Source: Siniperca chuatsi
Lineage: Eukaryota; Chordata; Actinopteri; Centrarchiformes; Sinipercidae
Assembly: GCF_020085105.1 (NCBI RefSeq)
Contig: NC_058052.1
Location: 15,595,233-15,659,232 of the forward strand
Length of the DNA: 64,000 nucleotides
Direction: 5' to 3'
This document shows positions 36,095 through 49,264 of the stretch, in pieces. Within the stretch, counting starts at the first letter, position 1. Every line of letters begins with the position of its first letter. The translations under genes and the position numbers were made by a program. The notes beneath the pieces are model-generated. The model had not been told where the DNA came from, did no database searches, and was given only the letters and a program-made list of their open reading frames with translations.

Positions 36095-36765
36095 GACCTC
36101 ATCACCATAGCTTCATTGTGCTCCTGTGTGTTTAATTTCCTCTGTATGTTGGGGCAACACTTGACCATAACACAATTTACACGTGTTGGTGGTAGATTCT
36201 CAGCAGGAGCAAAATAACCAACTCTTGTGAATGTCTTTGTATTTCTAGCACAAAAAAACAAACCTAAAATATAAAACTGCAGTACTCTGTGTTCCTTTAT
36301 ACCACGGCCACAGAAAATTCTCAATTCTGATTGGCAGGCAGGTGTGGATTAATTTTTAGTAGCTGGACTGTATAACCACCTATGATGTGGATATTTGTTT
36401 GCTGTTTCAAATTAGTATGTAGGTTCTTTGCCTCCGCATCCTTCATTACAGTCATGGAACATACAACTTGTCTGGTATTATCCTTTATATATTTCATGCA
36501 TTTATATCAGATGGTAAACATTTGCACTCCAAATGATTAGGATGGACTACAGAACAAAGATGATTCTGCTTTAAAATGTTTAAAAAATAATAGACTTTTT
36601 CTTCTTATTTGTACAAGACAGCAGTCTGCCTTGGTCCAGTTTGTGTCAGATTAATGGAGGGTAGGTATACTTGTTGATGTGAAAAAACTTGTTCTTCTGG
36701 TCAATCTTCACTTTGATGAACAGAACAATAAACTCGATGAGCCTCAGTTGTCCTTACTTGAATAT
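36095..36765. other. Gap between convergent selenoprotein U and sfxn3 genes
   Basis: AT-rich; no exon or recognisable repeat seen. Confidence 0.5.
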
Positions 36766-38028
36766 ATAAGTTTATTACAACACAAATCTGTCATCAGAGA
36801 ATAACTTGGTACATCTTGTATACATGGACACAGTCAAATACCCAAACACTTAAAGTAACATTATAGTCACTCAGCTTTATACAGTATGCCCCACGTCACA
36901 TAGAATCACGTATAATTACGCCACTGGGGAGGAGGCAGACAATGTGGGTTACCCTCGGTTGGTGCCATTCCTCATCCTTGACTAGCAGAGGAGTCTAACA
37001 AGGTCCCATCTTATCAGTATCTACAAGCACCCAGAGGACTGTGTGAGGCCTCCAAGATGAACCACTATGCCCCTCCAAAAATTTAACATTCCCTCATATC
37101 TACACATTTCTATCACACTTACAGTTTAAATTATATACCCACTCTCTTTTCCCTTTAGTCCAATGGCTTTTTCATCAAATCCTGTGTACTTTCCAGTAGC
37201 ACTAAATATACAGGAAAACAACTAAAATGAGCAAATCACCTTATATTAAATTTATAGCTACAGAAACAGAATATCCACATACTATGACTGAAAACTGAAG
37301 GCAAAGTTCTCATTTTCTGCTGAAAGCCAGAGATGGGTCCAAACATGTCAGTAAAAATTCACCGGTTACCACGTTTAAATCACTAATCCTGTGAATTATT
37401 TTATCCTCATACATCTAAACACAAGACATCCACTACTGGTACACTTACATGTATAACGCACGTTAATGTTTGTATGTCCAAGCTAGGTTGTTCACTTTGT
37501 GTGTGTGGCCAAAACATACTATTTAACAATTCAGATAACATCCTTAGTTTAATCTTTGTTTTATCTGATTCCTTCATACCTTCCTGGTTGTTAAACAAAC
37601 AAGCCTAATCAGATCTGTACTGGGTAATATTCACCTTCATTTTCAAGTTAATTTTCTGGCCTTTCCTCAAGAGCCAGATGACGATATTATATTTAAAAAA
37701 TATTTATAATACACAACATTTCATAATATCAAATTAAGCAGAAAGGTTTGGACATTAATGTTCCATATTTTATTCTATTGCTCTGAGTAAAACACAATTC
37801 ACATCAAGGAAATATATTTCAACACAATACAAAATAGAGGGAGAAAACACTGTGCACCTATACTGACAGGTATAGGTATAGCTTGTATTTAAGTTGTATG
37901 TACGTATATGACATAATCAAAACATTCATGGAGTGTAACAATAACAGAGATTGTCTTTACATTTGTGCCTTCAGTATGCAAAGATTTGACTTTTTTTTTC
38001 ATGGCATGCACAACCAAAGTTAGAAATT

Positions 38029-38276
38029 AGTGGGTTCTCAACCAGTGTGCCAAAATTCACTAGTGCTATGTGGAGAAAAGTCAACTTTATTATGAGATTT
38101 TACTGTAATGTCAATAAAATTGCTAACAATAATATGACCTTTAGCTTAACTAAAATGTATGTTGGGATTTATTTATGTATTCAGTATGTTAACTGTGTGT
38201 TAATAGCATAATGATGTTCTTGAAAAATTTGGTGTGCTGTTGAGTGTTGCACTGACACTGAAGGTTGAGGACCACT
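38029..38276. mobile_element. Short hAT-like MITE
   Basis: Ends 'agtgggttctcaacc' and, reverse complemented, 'agtggtcctcaacc' form 14-bp terminal inverted repeats of the CAGTGGTTCTCAA type known from hAT elements. Internal pieces 'ccagtgtgccaaaattcac' and 'aaatttggtgtgctg' are also mirrored. About 250 bp, non-coding. Confidence 0.6.
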
Positions 38277-41063
38277 TGTAAAAAGTGTAAAACTGTAAAA
38301 AACTAAAACCTGGTTTTTCATGAGAAAAACCTGGCAAAAGGTCCATACGATAAAGCTGAAACACACTTCTTCTCCTCAATCCTGTACAATTCATACCCGT
38401 CTCATCTTTGGCTAGATCTATGGGTGCGACATGTTATGGTGGTACAGTACAGTCACAAGCTGAGATACATGTTTACAAATGTGTTTAAATACCGACTAAA
38501 ACCCTCCAGTTTTGTTCTTGACACTTTTGCGCCATAATTCAAAAAGCAGAAAAACACAAAGGAAAAAAGCAACTAATCTACTTGGTTATGGGCAATGAAA
38601 GCTGCCAGATAATGAATGAATTACAAATTAGCAGTAACATGACATTAGTTCATTCAACATTATCCAGCATTATAAACAAATACACTCTGCAATATATACT
38701 TTAAAAAGCTCTTTTTAAATAGCAACACAAATCCAACTAGCTCCTATAGCAGCACAGCAAAGGTCATATAGTGCAGTTTCACCCTCAGAAGGAAAACACC
38801 CCAAACACAATGCACAATAACTACCATCAGCACTGATAACGGGAAAAAAATGTCTTGACTGAGAAATAGTTTTGCTCATGGGGTTAAATGTTTATATGAA
38901 AATATGAATGACGACAGAGAGTAAAAGAGCAAAAGGAGAGCTTCTTTCCAAAATGAGATTTCCATCATTTAAAAATAATACAAAGACATCCACATTCTCA
39001 TATAGAAGTGAGAAGTCATATCAAGACGCTCTCTTTCAGGAGAGGGTCGTGTATGTATATAAAATGTGGCAAATTCAGGTGGCAACATTTTTCAAAAATG
39101 ATCTGGAGAGCACTTTGGAAAGAAACCCTTCAATTTTAGGATCACATATAAACACAATCATTGTGTATTTCTGTCTGCACAGAAGTTGATTCATAAAATT
39201 ACAATAGTTGTGCAGTTGCTACAGTCGCTTAACACCCACCATCAGTTTACTTTAAATGAATGATTGAACTTCAAATTTCAGAAACAAACCCAAGTGACTG
39301 ACATTGTTGTCCAATGCATATGTGGGGCCGGTGGATTCACCAACAGAGGCACACCTTTCAGTTAAAATTTCTCTTGCATACTCACTCTTTAAAATTCCTC
39401 ATGCATATATATCTCCAAGAAAATTAGACTTATTCTTGCATAATCCAGACAGACGACACTGGGATACAGCTGATATTTCCTCACGTACACCATCATCACT
39501 AACTAACTAACCACACTGGACAGTCGTGTTTGGAGAGTTTGGTTGACAATGTGAATGAATTTGATCAGAGAAGCTCAAACTCAGCCAAACTGTCCACTTT
39601 AACAATGCAACAACAAAGACTGTGCACACAGTTACCCATTGCCCTGACCTACAAATAAGCATTTAGTATTATGATTTTGTCACGCCACATTAGCTACTTT
39701 CATTTGGTACAATGGGACATCTATGGCTCAAGTGCAAACAACAGTTTTGCAGATGGCTAGCTAGCTGTTGCACATGAAAACCCTGTATCTCCAATTTTAA
39801 GGAACTGAAATTAGACAGCTTCTACATATAAACTTCTCATGCAATCCTCCAGTTCAAGTGTGGATATTAAAACCAGCAAAATCTGAGTTACAAAGCAACA
39901 GCAATACATTGTTGTCCATCCTCTGCATGTCGCTATATTTAAATTTAGCAACATGTAGACAGTATATTCATCCACCTGACAACCACTGAAACAAACACCA
40001 CCAGCTACAACAATCAAATAATTCATTCATATGCCACTAAAAATAGCGACTGCACTAGTTCATAAAGTGATCTCAGTTGAATAAAAGGCCTTGAAAAACA
40101 GGCTGCCGCTGCCATGGCAACAATACATATTTATGCTGATAGAAACCACACTCAGTGTTTACTGATGTACTCTATGGCTGTGCTTCATGAGCTTTTGCAG
40201 TATAATTTCTACATATTTTCTTTGCCACGTGTATCTAGCACCTCATTGCCTGGTCTATATTGCCTGGAATATGAAGGAGCATAAGTACACTTAAAGGAGA
40301 GTTGAAGAGAGTAAGAAGCTGCACCAGATAACGAGGAGTACAACACACAAGGAAGTTATTCATCAAGGGTTGGACTATTATTTAGAGCTAATTAACACAC
40401 TGGTTTTTCCAGTATAACTACCTGGTGGATCTACAAGGTGGAAATTAATTAGTGGCAAGAATCTTAACATACTAGTCACACTAGTCAGTGTGTAATAGCT
40501 TAAAATAATACTTTTCAAAACAGAATAATGCAACGATGACTAGCAAGAATTGGAAAGAGGAAATCTAAGTGAGTATGGGACACAAGGCAAAAAAGATTGT
40601 TACATTCAGAAGCAATTACATATACGATTTACAAGCACAAGCCTCCATTTTAAACTGGAGTTACAAATAATTTATCTGAGGGTTTAAAACTTCGATGAAC
40701 CTGAATACAACATGAATTATTGGTGAACACAAATCAGTAACTTCATGAACTGCGACCAAAGGAAGACACACCACAACACAATAATAGGAGTTTTCTTTTC
40801 TAAGTAGTGCCATCTATGTGCAGAGAGAACTGTAAGTGATCTTCCTTCTCAAAGTGAATTGTTTTCCCTTCAGTGAATTCTCTTTTTCAAATGGTCAAAC
40901 AATCAACGCCCTCCACTGTTAAACTCGGAGCAGCTCCATGCTGTCAAATTCAAAAAAACAACTGCAGCAGTACACATAACAAAAATGCATAAATAAATGT
41001 TATTTTACCCTTCCACTTGTGCCCACAGGACAATAGATATATATGTGTGAGTGTCTGTATGTC

Positions 41064-41090
<27 letters not shown>
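41064..41090. repeat. GT microsatellite just after the sfxn3 stop
   Basis: About 12 GT units followed by GCGCG, 20 nt below the stop codon; the minus-strand transcript carries it as (CA)n. Confidence 0.85.
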
Positions 41091-41094
<4 letters not shown>

Positions 41095-41112
41095 GAGGTG
41101 TGTAGGCTATTC

Positions 41113-44100
41113 CTACAGGCCCTTGTTGAAGTAGACGGTGGTGGTGTGGGGACTGGCCTGTCGTATCCTCTCCTGCAGATCTGCTTCCAGCCCGCTCACA
41201 CTCATAGAGCTACAAAGAGATGGTTGAACATGATTAGAAATGCTGCTACAGGTTAGATAACACTTAATGTACAAGTATAACATCCCCTCTGTAAGGAGAG
41301 TGATGTGGTTGTTGGTTACCTTTTCTGTGGGAAGAGGGCGCAGCACAGAGGAGTTGCAAACACCAGGCTAAAAGCAAGACACAGAAAGGGATGTTTTAGA
41401 CGGTGTCACTCGTTCCATTTTAAGTACAGATACTTGCAAGTCCACAAAAAAAAAATCACCATAGATACTGTTATGTGTAATTTACTTACCACAAACCTAC
41501 GAGCCCCACCTGGACCGGAGCGTTTAGAATTGGGAACCGCTACAGGGAGAAAAAAAAAAAAAAAATCATAGAAGGCAGAACTGCAGTGAATCAGGGAGAC
41601 AAATTGGAAATTTGACAAGTTTGTCTGCAGGGACCGTCCACGGGCATAAGCATTCAATGTATGTGTAACATGTGGAATGTGACAGGACTCCTTTCAGCCT
41701 CACTAAATACCTGCACACCCAGTAAATCCACTGACTTAACATAAGAACAATATGAAAGTCATGCATGCAGTATGCTTACCTTCATGAAAGCTCTCTTCTC
41801 CAGGACGTTCATTATAACCGGAGGAATAGCTGTAAAAAATAAAAATAAGTCAGATGAAGAGTTCTGTTTCATGAAGAACAATTGAAAAGAAAATTTCACA
41901 CTTTAGTATGCATCTAACGCTGATGATCAGTTTTCCATATAATAATGATTGGGTGATGATGGGACGACAACGGCTGGATGTGCAAGAGGTTTATGTTATG
42001 CCGTCACTAATGTACATTATTTTATGTGAGCTCCCCCTTGGGGACAATAAAGTTAAAGTTGAGTTTAAAAAATTCTGTATGTAAGTCCAATATTCACTCT
42101 TCTTTAAGTCTCCACCGACTCCTGAGAGAAATATCTGGCTCTTTAGCTGCTTAATGCTCCATTATGTTCACCAAGTAAAAAACAGTTGCTAACTGTGTCT
42201 GTCTGCTGTTTGGTGCTGAGCAGGTAGTGTACAGTGGGTTTTTAAGAGCTTTTTCAGTGAAAACAGCTGCGGCCGAACATAATGCTATGAGAGCGGTGAG
42301 AGTGAACCAAAACAGTAAAGTTGCAGGCTGGACAGATAAACAATGAGCTGAAACTCACTATAAAGCTCTGTAAAGACGAGGCGAGCTGCAGATTCAGGTG
42401 ATAATTCTCTGTAAGTTCAACAATACCAGAGACTCCTTTCACAGTCACATTGTCATTTGATACATTGTTATTGTATATATAAAAATATCGATTATAGCCC
42501 CTTTAACAAACCAGCAGATATAATGTTGACATTACCCATTGCTGGCACTGCCATGCCTATCCTTGACACCACCACCTGCACGATGGCCTGTTTGGCAGCA
42601 TTGGGAGACTCTCCTAACCTGTTTCCATTCTCATCCGTCACAGGGATACCGTACTTCAACTCCCTGGAAGAAGGGGAAAGAAAAGTGATGTAGAGCAGTT
42701 GTAGCAGTTCTAAAAGGTCCTGCGTGAACAAAGCAGAAGTCATTGGCTTTTACTTTAGAGATCTCACCTCTGTCTCATGAAGGGAATGTTAATACAGTTA
42801 GCAGCAGCAACAGCAGCAAAGGGGACAAACCGGCTGACGATTGGAGGGAGACGCTGCAAAGGTGGGGCAGAATCAGAGACAAATTCAGACAACCAGCATC
42901 AAATCTCTGCACATATACACAAATACATATGCAGATCAGCGTGTCTGTATATGAGTTACTTTGTTTGACTTCATCTGCTTATTCACATGAACCACAGGCA
43001 TTACCGTAGCTAGAGACTTGAGTCCCAGGGCAGTGACTACAGCTCCAGTAGTAGCACTGACATAGGCTGCACCAAGCTGACTGCAAAGAGACAGATGAAT
43101 TAGACGCATTTCACACATTATAAATAGGATGAAGACTGCGGCTAAGAATCTTATCAGGTACACCAAAGTGATATATTTCAAATAGTTGCCTCAGTAAGAG
43201 TGCAAATTCATGCTATGTATGAATATGCAAAGGTAAAAAACAAGAACATCCTCACAAATAATGATAAGGCAGAGGAAGACACTGTAACATTCATCCTCAA
43301 TGACATGCTTAATCCATGAAAATGCATTTGCATGTTCTGAAGGCAACCCTCTTCTTATTCATTAACGCATGCATTTGATGCTTTTCTGCAGCATCTAAAA
43401 GGTGCTTTTTGTGGCACAAATGAAAAGAGTATGCAAATGCACATTGACCTGACATCAACCGGGAGCATATAACCTATGTCAGCATGAGTGCATGGTGACA
43501 TGGGGCTGAACATACTTAACAGTGGAACGTAATACCGCTGTGAGGGAAGGGGAGAGGACAGCAGCTCCCACAGCCTCCTTACAGACACTAGTTTAGAGGG
43601 AGGACAGGAATGATCTACAGTGGAAGTGAAGTGAGAAGTCCTCCCTACTTCACGGTCATGGGGGCATCTCCACTACGGTTGGTGTAGTTGACGACAGCGT
43701 TGAAGGACTGGTTAACCCACTGCCAGAACACCACTGCCGGCGTAGTCCTGTAAACATGAGGGAACAACAACAGTGTGTTTGAGTGTACAGAACAAACTAC
43801 AATGTTTGGCACTGCAGCGAAAGAGTTTGGTGACAATCTAAAAACTGTCACAGTAGAGCATACAAGTCCCCACAGGTGTGTTAAATCATAACTGTCTACA
43901 GATGAGATGTTTATGTGTGCTGTTCGCCAGTCCCCACAGCAGAACTTACTTATTTCACGCTGCAACTACTAATTATTTACATTATCAGTCAACCCAGAAG
44001 CTTTGAATGAAGCTAGTATGCATAAGTGAAAGATCAAGACATCAGAAATCACAGGTTTGTCTCAGAGGGCTTTGCACTCTGTACAACAAATAACACCCTT

Positions 44101-46080
44101 TACCCTAGTGGTTCTCTTAAACAGACTGAATTCTTATCAATCATTAACAATACTGGGGGAGCAACAAATAAAAAAGGAGCCAAGCTGAATTCGACTTAAA
44201 TAAAATAAATGATTCAGGTCAGAATGATAGCATCTGCAAACTCTTTTTTTTTAAATTTAAAAAACAGAAATCATATTCATTCAACTTAGTTCCGCTCCAT
44301 AACAGTGCCTCTATGCCCACCCCACAGTTTGAGAAGCAATACTTTACCCTTAGACGCTCGATCCATGTTGCTGTTACCCAGTGAAACATACTGGATTTAT
44401 ATCGTTGTCCCTTATGAACTAAATTGTGTTTTGAAGTAAAACCTTCTCTCTGATTTGGTCTTTTCAATCATTCAGTGCAGATGAACCTACAAGGGTTTTG
44501 CATATTCTTTCCTTTGATGTCTTAACTTCGCTTTTTTTGTTGTGCTTATGTTTACTATTTAAAGCCACTTTGTGTAGAATTTGAGATTACAGACATTGGT
44601 GCCCTCCAGTGGTAGTATGCAAACATGACTGTGGTAGACCACTGATCACTAGAGTCTGATCACCAGACAAAATTAATAAAATTCTAATGATATAAAATAT
44701 GGAGATCCAAAGAGTTTATAAGGCATTATGAAATAATAAATAAATACAGACAAAATATATATGATAACCATGAAATACATTTGTATAACTCGACTCAATA
44801 TTTTGAGATGTTATTTCTTCCTGCTTATTTTTGTAATAACAGGGTTTATTGTAGATAATTTTATTTCTTACGTACATCGCCATTTTTTCCAAGGGCTGTT
44901 TTATTTCATAATTCCACTTTTCATCAACTCTTTATCTGTCAAGACAAACGGCAAAGCATTATGTTGATTATGATTATGTATTAGACTGAATAATTTCTTA
45001 TTTAAATACTTGTTACCAGATCATTTTCACTCATTAAATATCTCAAACTATTACACTGGTTATCAAAATTGTAATTGTTAATCAATTTGTCGTTTCAACA
45101 CAACATTATCACATGACTTCACTGTCCTCTCAGCTGCCCAATGATTTATCAGTATTCAATAGTGAGAGTGATATTTTTTATTCTTTAAGAGGATTTTTAC
45201 TCAGTTCAGGGATTAAATCTCTATTTTTATGCCGTGCTGTATGCTGTATCAAGGTTCCATTTAAATCACATGGAAACTATCATATTTATTCGGCATATTG
45301 TCAGATTACGTATTTTCATTTTTCTACTTCTTCTATTTTCTCTATTTTATTTTGATGAAGCCATTTTCAGTTTAGTGTTTACAATACATTGAATCATGTA
45401 CTGAAAATGCTGTACCTGTAGAAGGTGAGCATGCAGCCTGTGATGGACATGTTCATTGGCACCTGAGCAGACATCCGGCCAATCACAAACATCTTCTCCC
45501 CTGTGTCGGGGTGGAAAGCGGAGTCGTAGATGTACTTGGCTCTCCAGAGCTCATCCTCCGTCAGGCCTGGCTTCACACTCCCGGCTCTGAAAAAGTCACA
45601 ACAGTGGAGTGATGTAGTGTTTTTCACATAATTCAAAGCAGCAGCAGTCACACAAACGCAGCATTTTTTGTTTTTTGCATTAGAACACAAATTTGCAACA
45701 TAAAATTAACAGAAAAGCAATAACCTCATCCCAGATATTCCTTCTTACTTGAAACTAATTTATCTATCATCTCCATTTCAGTGTAAACGGTACAACTAGC
45801 CACATCATTACCTCGTCACATCAGTTCTCATTTCTATTCATGCCTCACACCACCACAACCTCCCTAACATGATCATTTATACTCCTCCTCCATCCTCTTA
45901 TCTCCTGACCCTCTACCTGTAGTTCTCCACGATCACTCGTGCCTCCTCCAGAGTCTCAGAGGACAGCAGGACGTTCCTGGGATCTGTGACCATGAAGAAG
46001 TGCTTGGCTCGCCCCATAAACGTGCCTTGGTCCCATCTTGCTTCCTTGATGTTTATGTTGAGGGACAGCTCGCCAGACAT
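41113..46080 (-). CDS. sfxn3: Sideroflexin-3
   Basis: Complete coding region in ten minus-strand exons: 46080-45917, 45586-45416, 43747-43649, 43080-43005, 42853-42768, 42663-42536, 41829-41780, 41539-41490, 41367-41320 and 41209-41113; 969 nt, 322 residues, the usual family length. Sideroflexins are inner mitochondrial membrane carriers; SFXN1 and SFXN3 import serine for one-carbon metabolism. Family signatures: [20 protein letters not shown] at the start, [98 protein letters not shown] and the C-terminal VYFNKGL. SFXN3 rather than SFXN1 is favoured by [15 protein letters not shown] and by pdzd7 lying next to it head to head. All junctions are GT-AG and in phase. Confidence 0.92.
42085..42290. 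repeat. Family B repeat fragment in sfxn3 intron
   Basis: Shares 'gtctgctgtttggtgctgag' and 'caggtagtgtacagtgggtt' with 53480-53600 in the opposite orientation. Confidence 0.6.
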
Positions 46081-46421
46081 CCTTGCTTTCTTTGATTAAT
46101 TGCAGACATGTTAATTAGTATTCACACTATGCTATAAATCTATACTGGATTTACATATACAAGAGCACCATTTTGAGAGAATTTCAGAAGAACAATTGAT
46201 CAGATGCAGAATTAATTGTGGGATAAATGTCATAACAGATGGATTAACAAAGAAGACAGTCTGGACCTTGTTTGAAATGTTTCTATACTAATGTTATAAT
46301 GACACCAGCATTTCGCTACAAGTACCAAACCATACTGTTTCGCTACTTTATTTTGAGAAACATATACTGTACAACTTTTCAACAAAACTTTCACTTTTCA
46401 AGTCACAGTTCTCAAATGTTG

Positions 46422-46720
46422 AGAGGCAACGGTGGCTTGGTGGTAGAGCGGGTCGTCCACCAATCGGAAGGTCAGCAGTTCGATCCCAGCTTCCCCCAGC
46501 CCAAATCTCAAAGTGTCCTTGGGCAAGACACTGAACCCCAAATTGCCCACGAGGGCTGTGTGTGAATGATTTACTTTCTTTAAGCATATTTACTATCTTT
46601 GAACTGATGGCACCTGCTATCAGTGTATGAATGGGGTGAATGTGATAAGTAGTTGAAGTGCTTTAAGTAGTCGGAAAAGACTAGAAAGGCGCTATATAAG
46701 TACAGTCCATTTACCATTTG
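46422..46720 (+). mobile_element. tRNA-derived SINE with L2-type tail
   Basis: The head has tRNA-like A and B boxes (ggcttggtggtagagcg; agttcgatccc at about 46477-46487). The middle has 'aagtgtccttgggcaagaca' and the end reads 'aaggcgctatataagtacag' then 'tccatttacca', a tail shared with fish L2-type LINEs. Flanked by AATGTTG at 46415-46421 and 46721-46727. It lies in the 5' UTR intron of sfxn3. Confidence 0.8.
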
Positions 46721-47912
46721 AATGTTGTCTAAACATTTCAAAATTATTATTTCAATTGGGAACCGTCTGATCAAAGAACAGTGAAACAACACTACAAATC
46801 TCACCAGACATTCGCTGGGAATGTTTTCAATACTGTGTGCTATTTACACACTTTGGAGGATACATATTACTGATACCCAGCCGTACAGGTGAAATGTTTA
46901 TAATTTTAAAAACCTTGGTTTCACAGTTAAGCCTCCACCTCTGCTCCATTAATGGCTCTGCTGCAGTACCGAGCTGCACTGAGGTGAAGCACCCTTCCCC
47001 ATCACAGAAGAAGCATACAACCCACTACAGCTACACACAGTTAGGCGATCTAGTCAACCAGTTTTACTTTCAATAGCATGTTTTTGAACTTCTTGTACCA
47101 GTTGTGGCTGTGAGTACAAGATAAAAGGAAGTATGCTGAAAAACAGGCTCTGCTTGAAATGGGGCTGCAACTAGGGATGATTTCCATTATCAGTTGTTCT
47201 GCTGATTAATCGATTTGCCAATAAAATGTCAGAAAATGCCCATCACGACTTCCTAAAGCCCACAGTGACTACTTGAAATTGCTTTTTGTCTGACTAACAG
47301 TCAGACAACCGTGAAACGTTAGAAAACGCCTGTGTGTCCTAACACACACACAAACATGCTCTTATTGCTGTTTTGCTCCTTTCAAATACACTTTAACCTG
47401 AAAGTTAAAACGTCTAACTAACGCAGTGAGACAGCTAAACAGACTCAACGTGTCACTTCGTGTCACATTGTATGTAGCTGATCAAAGAAATAGCGTGACA
47501 CTTGGGATTGGGACAGTCACGACACGCTGCCGGTTCCTGTCAGCAAGCCGGCTAACGAATGCAGCTAACAAGCTATTAAGGTAGCTGATAATACCATTGA
47601 AACTCACACATTGGAGTACATAAATACTCATGCAGGACATTAAAACCAAATTAACTCCCCACAACATCAAATGTTAAGCTAGACAGGACTATAAACAGCT
47701 TCACAAAAAGCCATCAAAACAAACCACTTCAGTGCTCTCTTGGTAAACTAACATCAACCAGCTAGCTAGCCAGGTAGTTTACAAGCTAACTAACATGCTA
47801 GCACTTTAGTTAGCGTTGCAAGGGCACATATCGAGACGGAGTAAACGTTAATTTAGCCGGATTATAGTTTAAATTCATTAAAGATGTAAATTCAGTCAGC
47901 GCTGAAACGTAC

Positions 47913-47980
47913 CTGGTTTCCTTTCCTTTTCGAAAATGTATGACCTCTCAATATCACAGCGCCACCGGGAGGACCTGTGC
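47913..47980 (-). promoter_or_regulatory. sfxn3: sfxn3 5' non-coding exon and promoter
   Basis: On minus, GGAAACCAG|gtacgtttc is a strong donor at 47913/47912, 1.8 kb upstream of the ATG-containing exon. The acceptor before the ATG is not obvious. The start site is inferred to lie around 47980. An ETS-like CCGGAAAT is at 48177-48184 between the two divergent genes. Confidence 0.5.
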
Positions 47981-49264
47981 TCACTTCTGGTACTCTTACA
48001 AGTATTGTAAAATATAGCTTCACGGCAAATTACGGAGAGGTAAATAAAAAAAGTATACATTATTTCTGTTATACTCTATTCATTTAAAATCGAATCTAAT
48101 AATGTTGATTATTGCTGTTGTAAATGTCTCAAAAATCGATCAAATACGGTCAAATCAGTCGCATCGAAGTTGAATTCCGGAAATCAGAGCTTCATAGAGG
48201 CCATTGCACGCAGCACCGTGCAGCGAAACAATGGGGGCGGTGTTTGTCGTGGAGGACAGGAGTTACTGGAAGCCACTGGGCGTTGGAGGTAGACAACACA
48301 TGATTGGTTAAAAAGCAGCTGACTAGCTCTAAGATGTTTCATACTTAAAATAATTTCTAAAAGTTGTCAGAAAAAGTTAAATGTCGTAAATACGACTAAA
48401 TCCGTAAATACGACTACGTTTTGGAAAGATTTAGAGCAATATTTGTAATTTAGGTCACAGCATGCAGCTAAGTAAGGCACTGCTTAGGCTACTTTGATTG
48501 CTATCCTCCCATTCTAATAGACATTATTAATTTAATTAGATTGTATGTATGTAGTCTGCATTATAAATGTGCTATGAAATAAGCGTTTTTGTTTTATTAC
48601 AGATTTTTTTTTGCATGATAAGGAGTCTTGGAGTCTTTTTCATTAATTATTCTTTTTCTCATGTTTATTTGGGTCGTATTTTTGGTACGTATTTTGAAAG
48701 TGATTATGATATGTAATTCCTTTCTCCTTTTGTTCAAGCTGTGATATCTTATTGATGTAGGCCTACATTGGTTTTGTTAATTAAAAAAAATGCTTATGTA
48801 AAACGAAAACAACCTTTATGATTCCTGGGTGATGACTTTAATCATTTTGGAGAAACAAGGTTCCCTGTTCCTGTTCAGCTAAAGTTAATTGACTGTTATT
48901 AATATAACCGATCAATTCCTTGGAGATTCAGTGAGGTCTGCAGAAATTTGGGACCTGCATAGATGTTGAACACCGCAGGCCACTGGGTGGGGTTGTTTAC
49001 CCATCTCAAAGGCATGCTGAAGGCAGCCAGGAAGTTTTTCCACATGCACTTCCCTGCGGTTTCACTGACATATATGGTCTTAATTAACACATTAATATCA
49101 AGGTTTACCTGAGGGCAAACAGAAATTGACTTGAGAGAAGACTTGAGTCAGTGTTACTGTAATGTTAGTGTTAATGTTAGTGTACTTAATCATCACTAGT
49201 CCAGCGCTAATGGCTGCACAGCTGCAGGGGCTTATGTAAAAGGCTTACACCTCCTAAGACAATA
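47980..49264. other. sfxn3-pdzd7 divergent intergenic region
   Basis: About 1.3 kb. Holds a TTCCGGAAAT ETS-like site, a short open stretch with a good Kozak ATG at 48231-48288 followed by GAG|gtagac, and no recognised repeat. It probably acts as promoter sequence for both genes. Confidence 0.45.

Larger units (their letters stand above)
36770..41112 (-). other. sfxn3: Probable long sfxn3 3' UTR
   Basis: No coding exon is seen in 4.3 kb below the sfxn3 stop. A minus-strand AATAAA (plus 'gtttattacaac') near 36770 is a good candidate distal poly(A) signal, and nearer ones exist. It contains a MITE at 38029-38276 and a GT tract at 41064-41090. The extent is inferred; transcript data are needed to fix it. 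Confidence 0.4.

Noticed and set aside
35872-36324. 150-residue minus-strand ORF with a Thr-His repeat
   Set aside because: A translation of the GT microsatellite in the selenoprotein 3' UTR.
38908-39189. 93-residue plus-strand ORF in the region below sfxn3
   Set aside because: It lies antisense in the probable sfxn3 3' UTR, with AT-driven composition and no recognisable domain.
46432-46500. A functional tRNA gene
   Set aside because: A and B boxes are present, but the sequence continues into a SINE body and L2-type tail with target duplications, so it is a SINE head.
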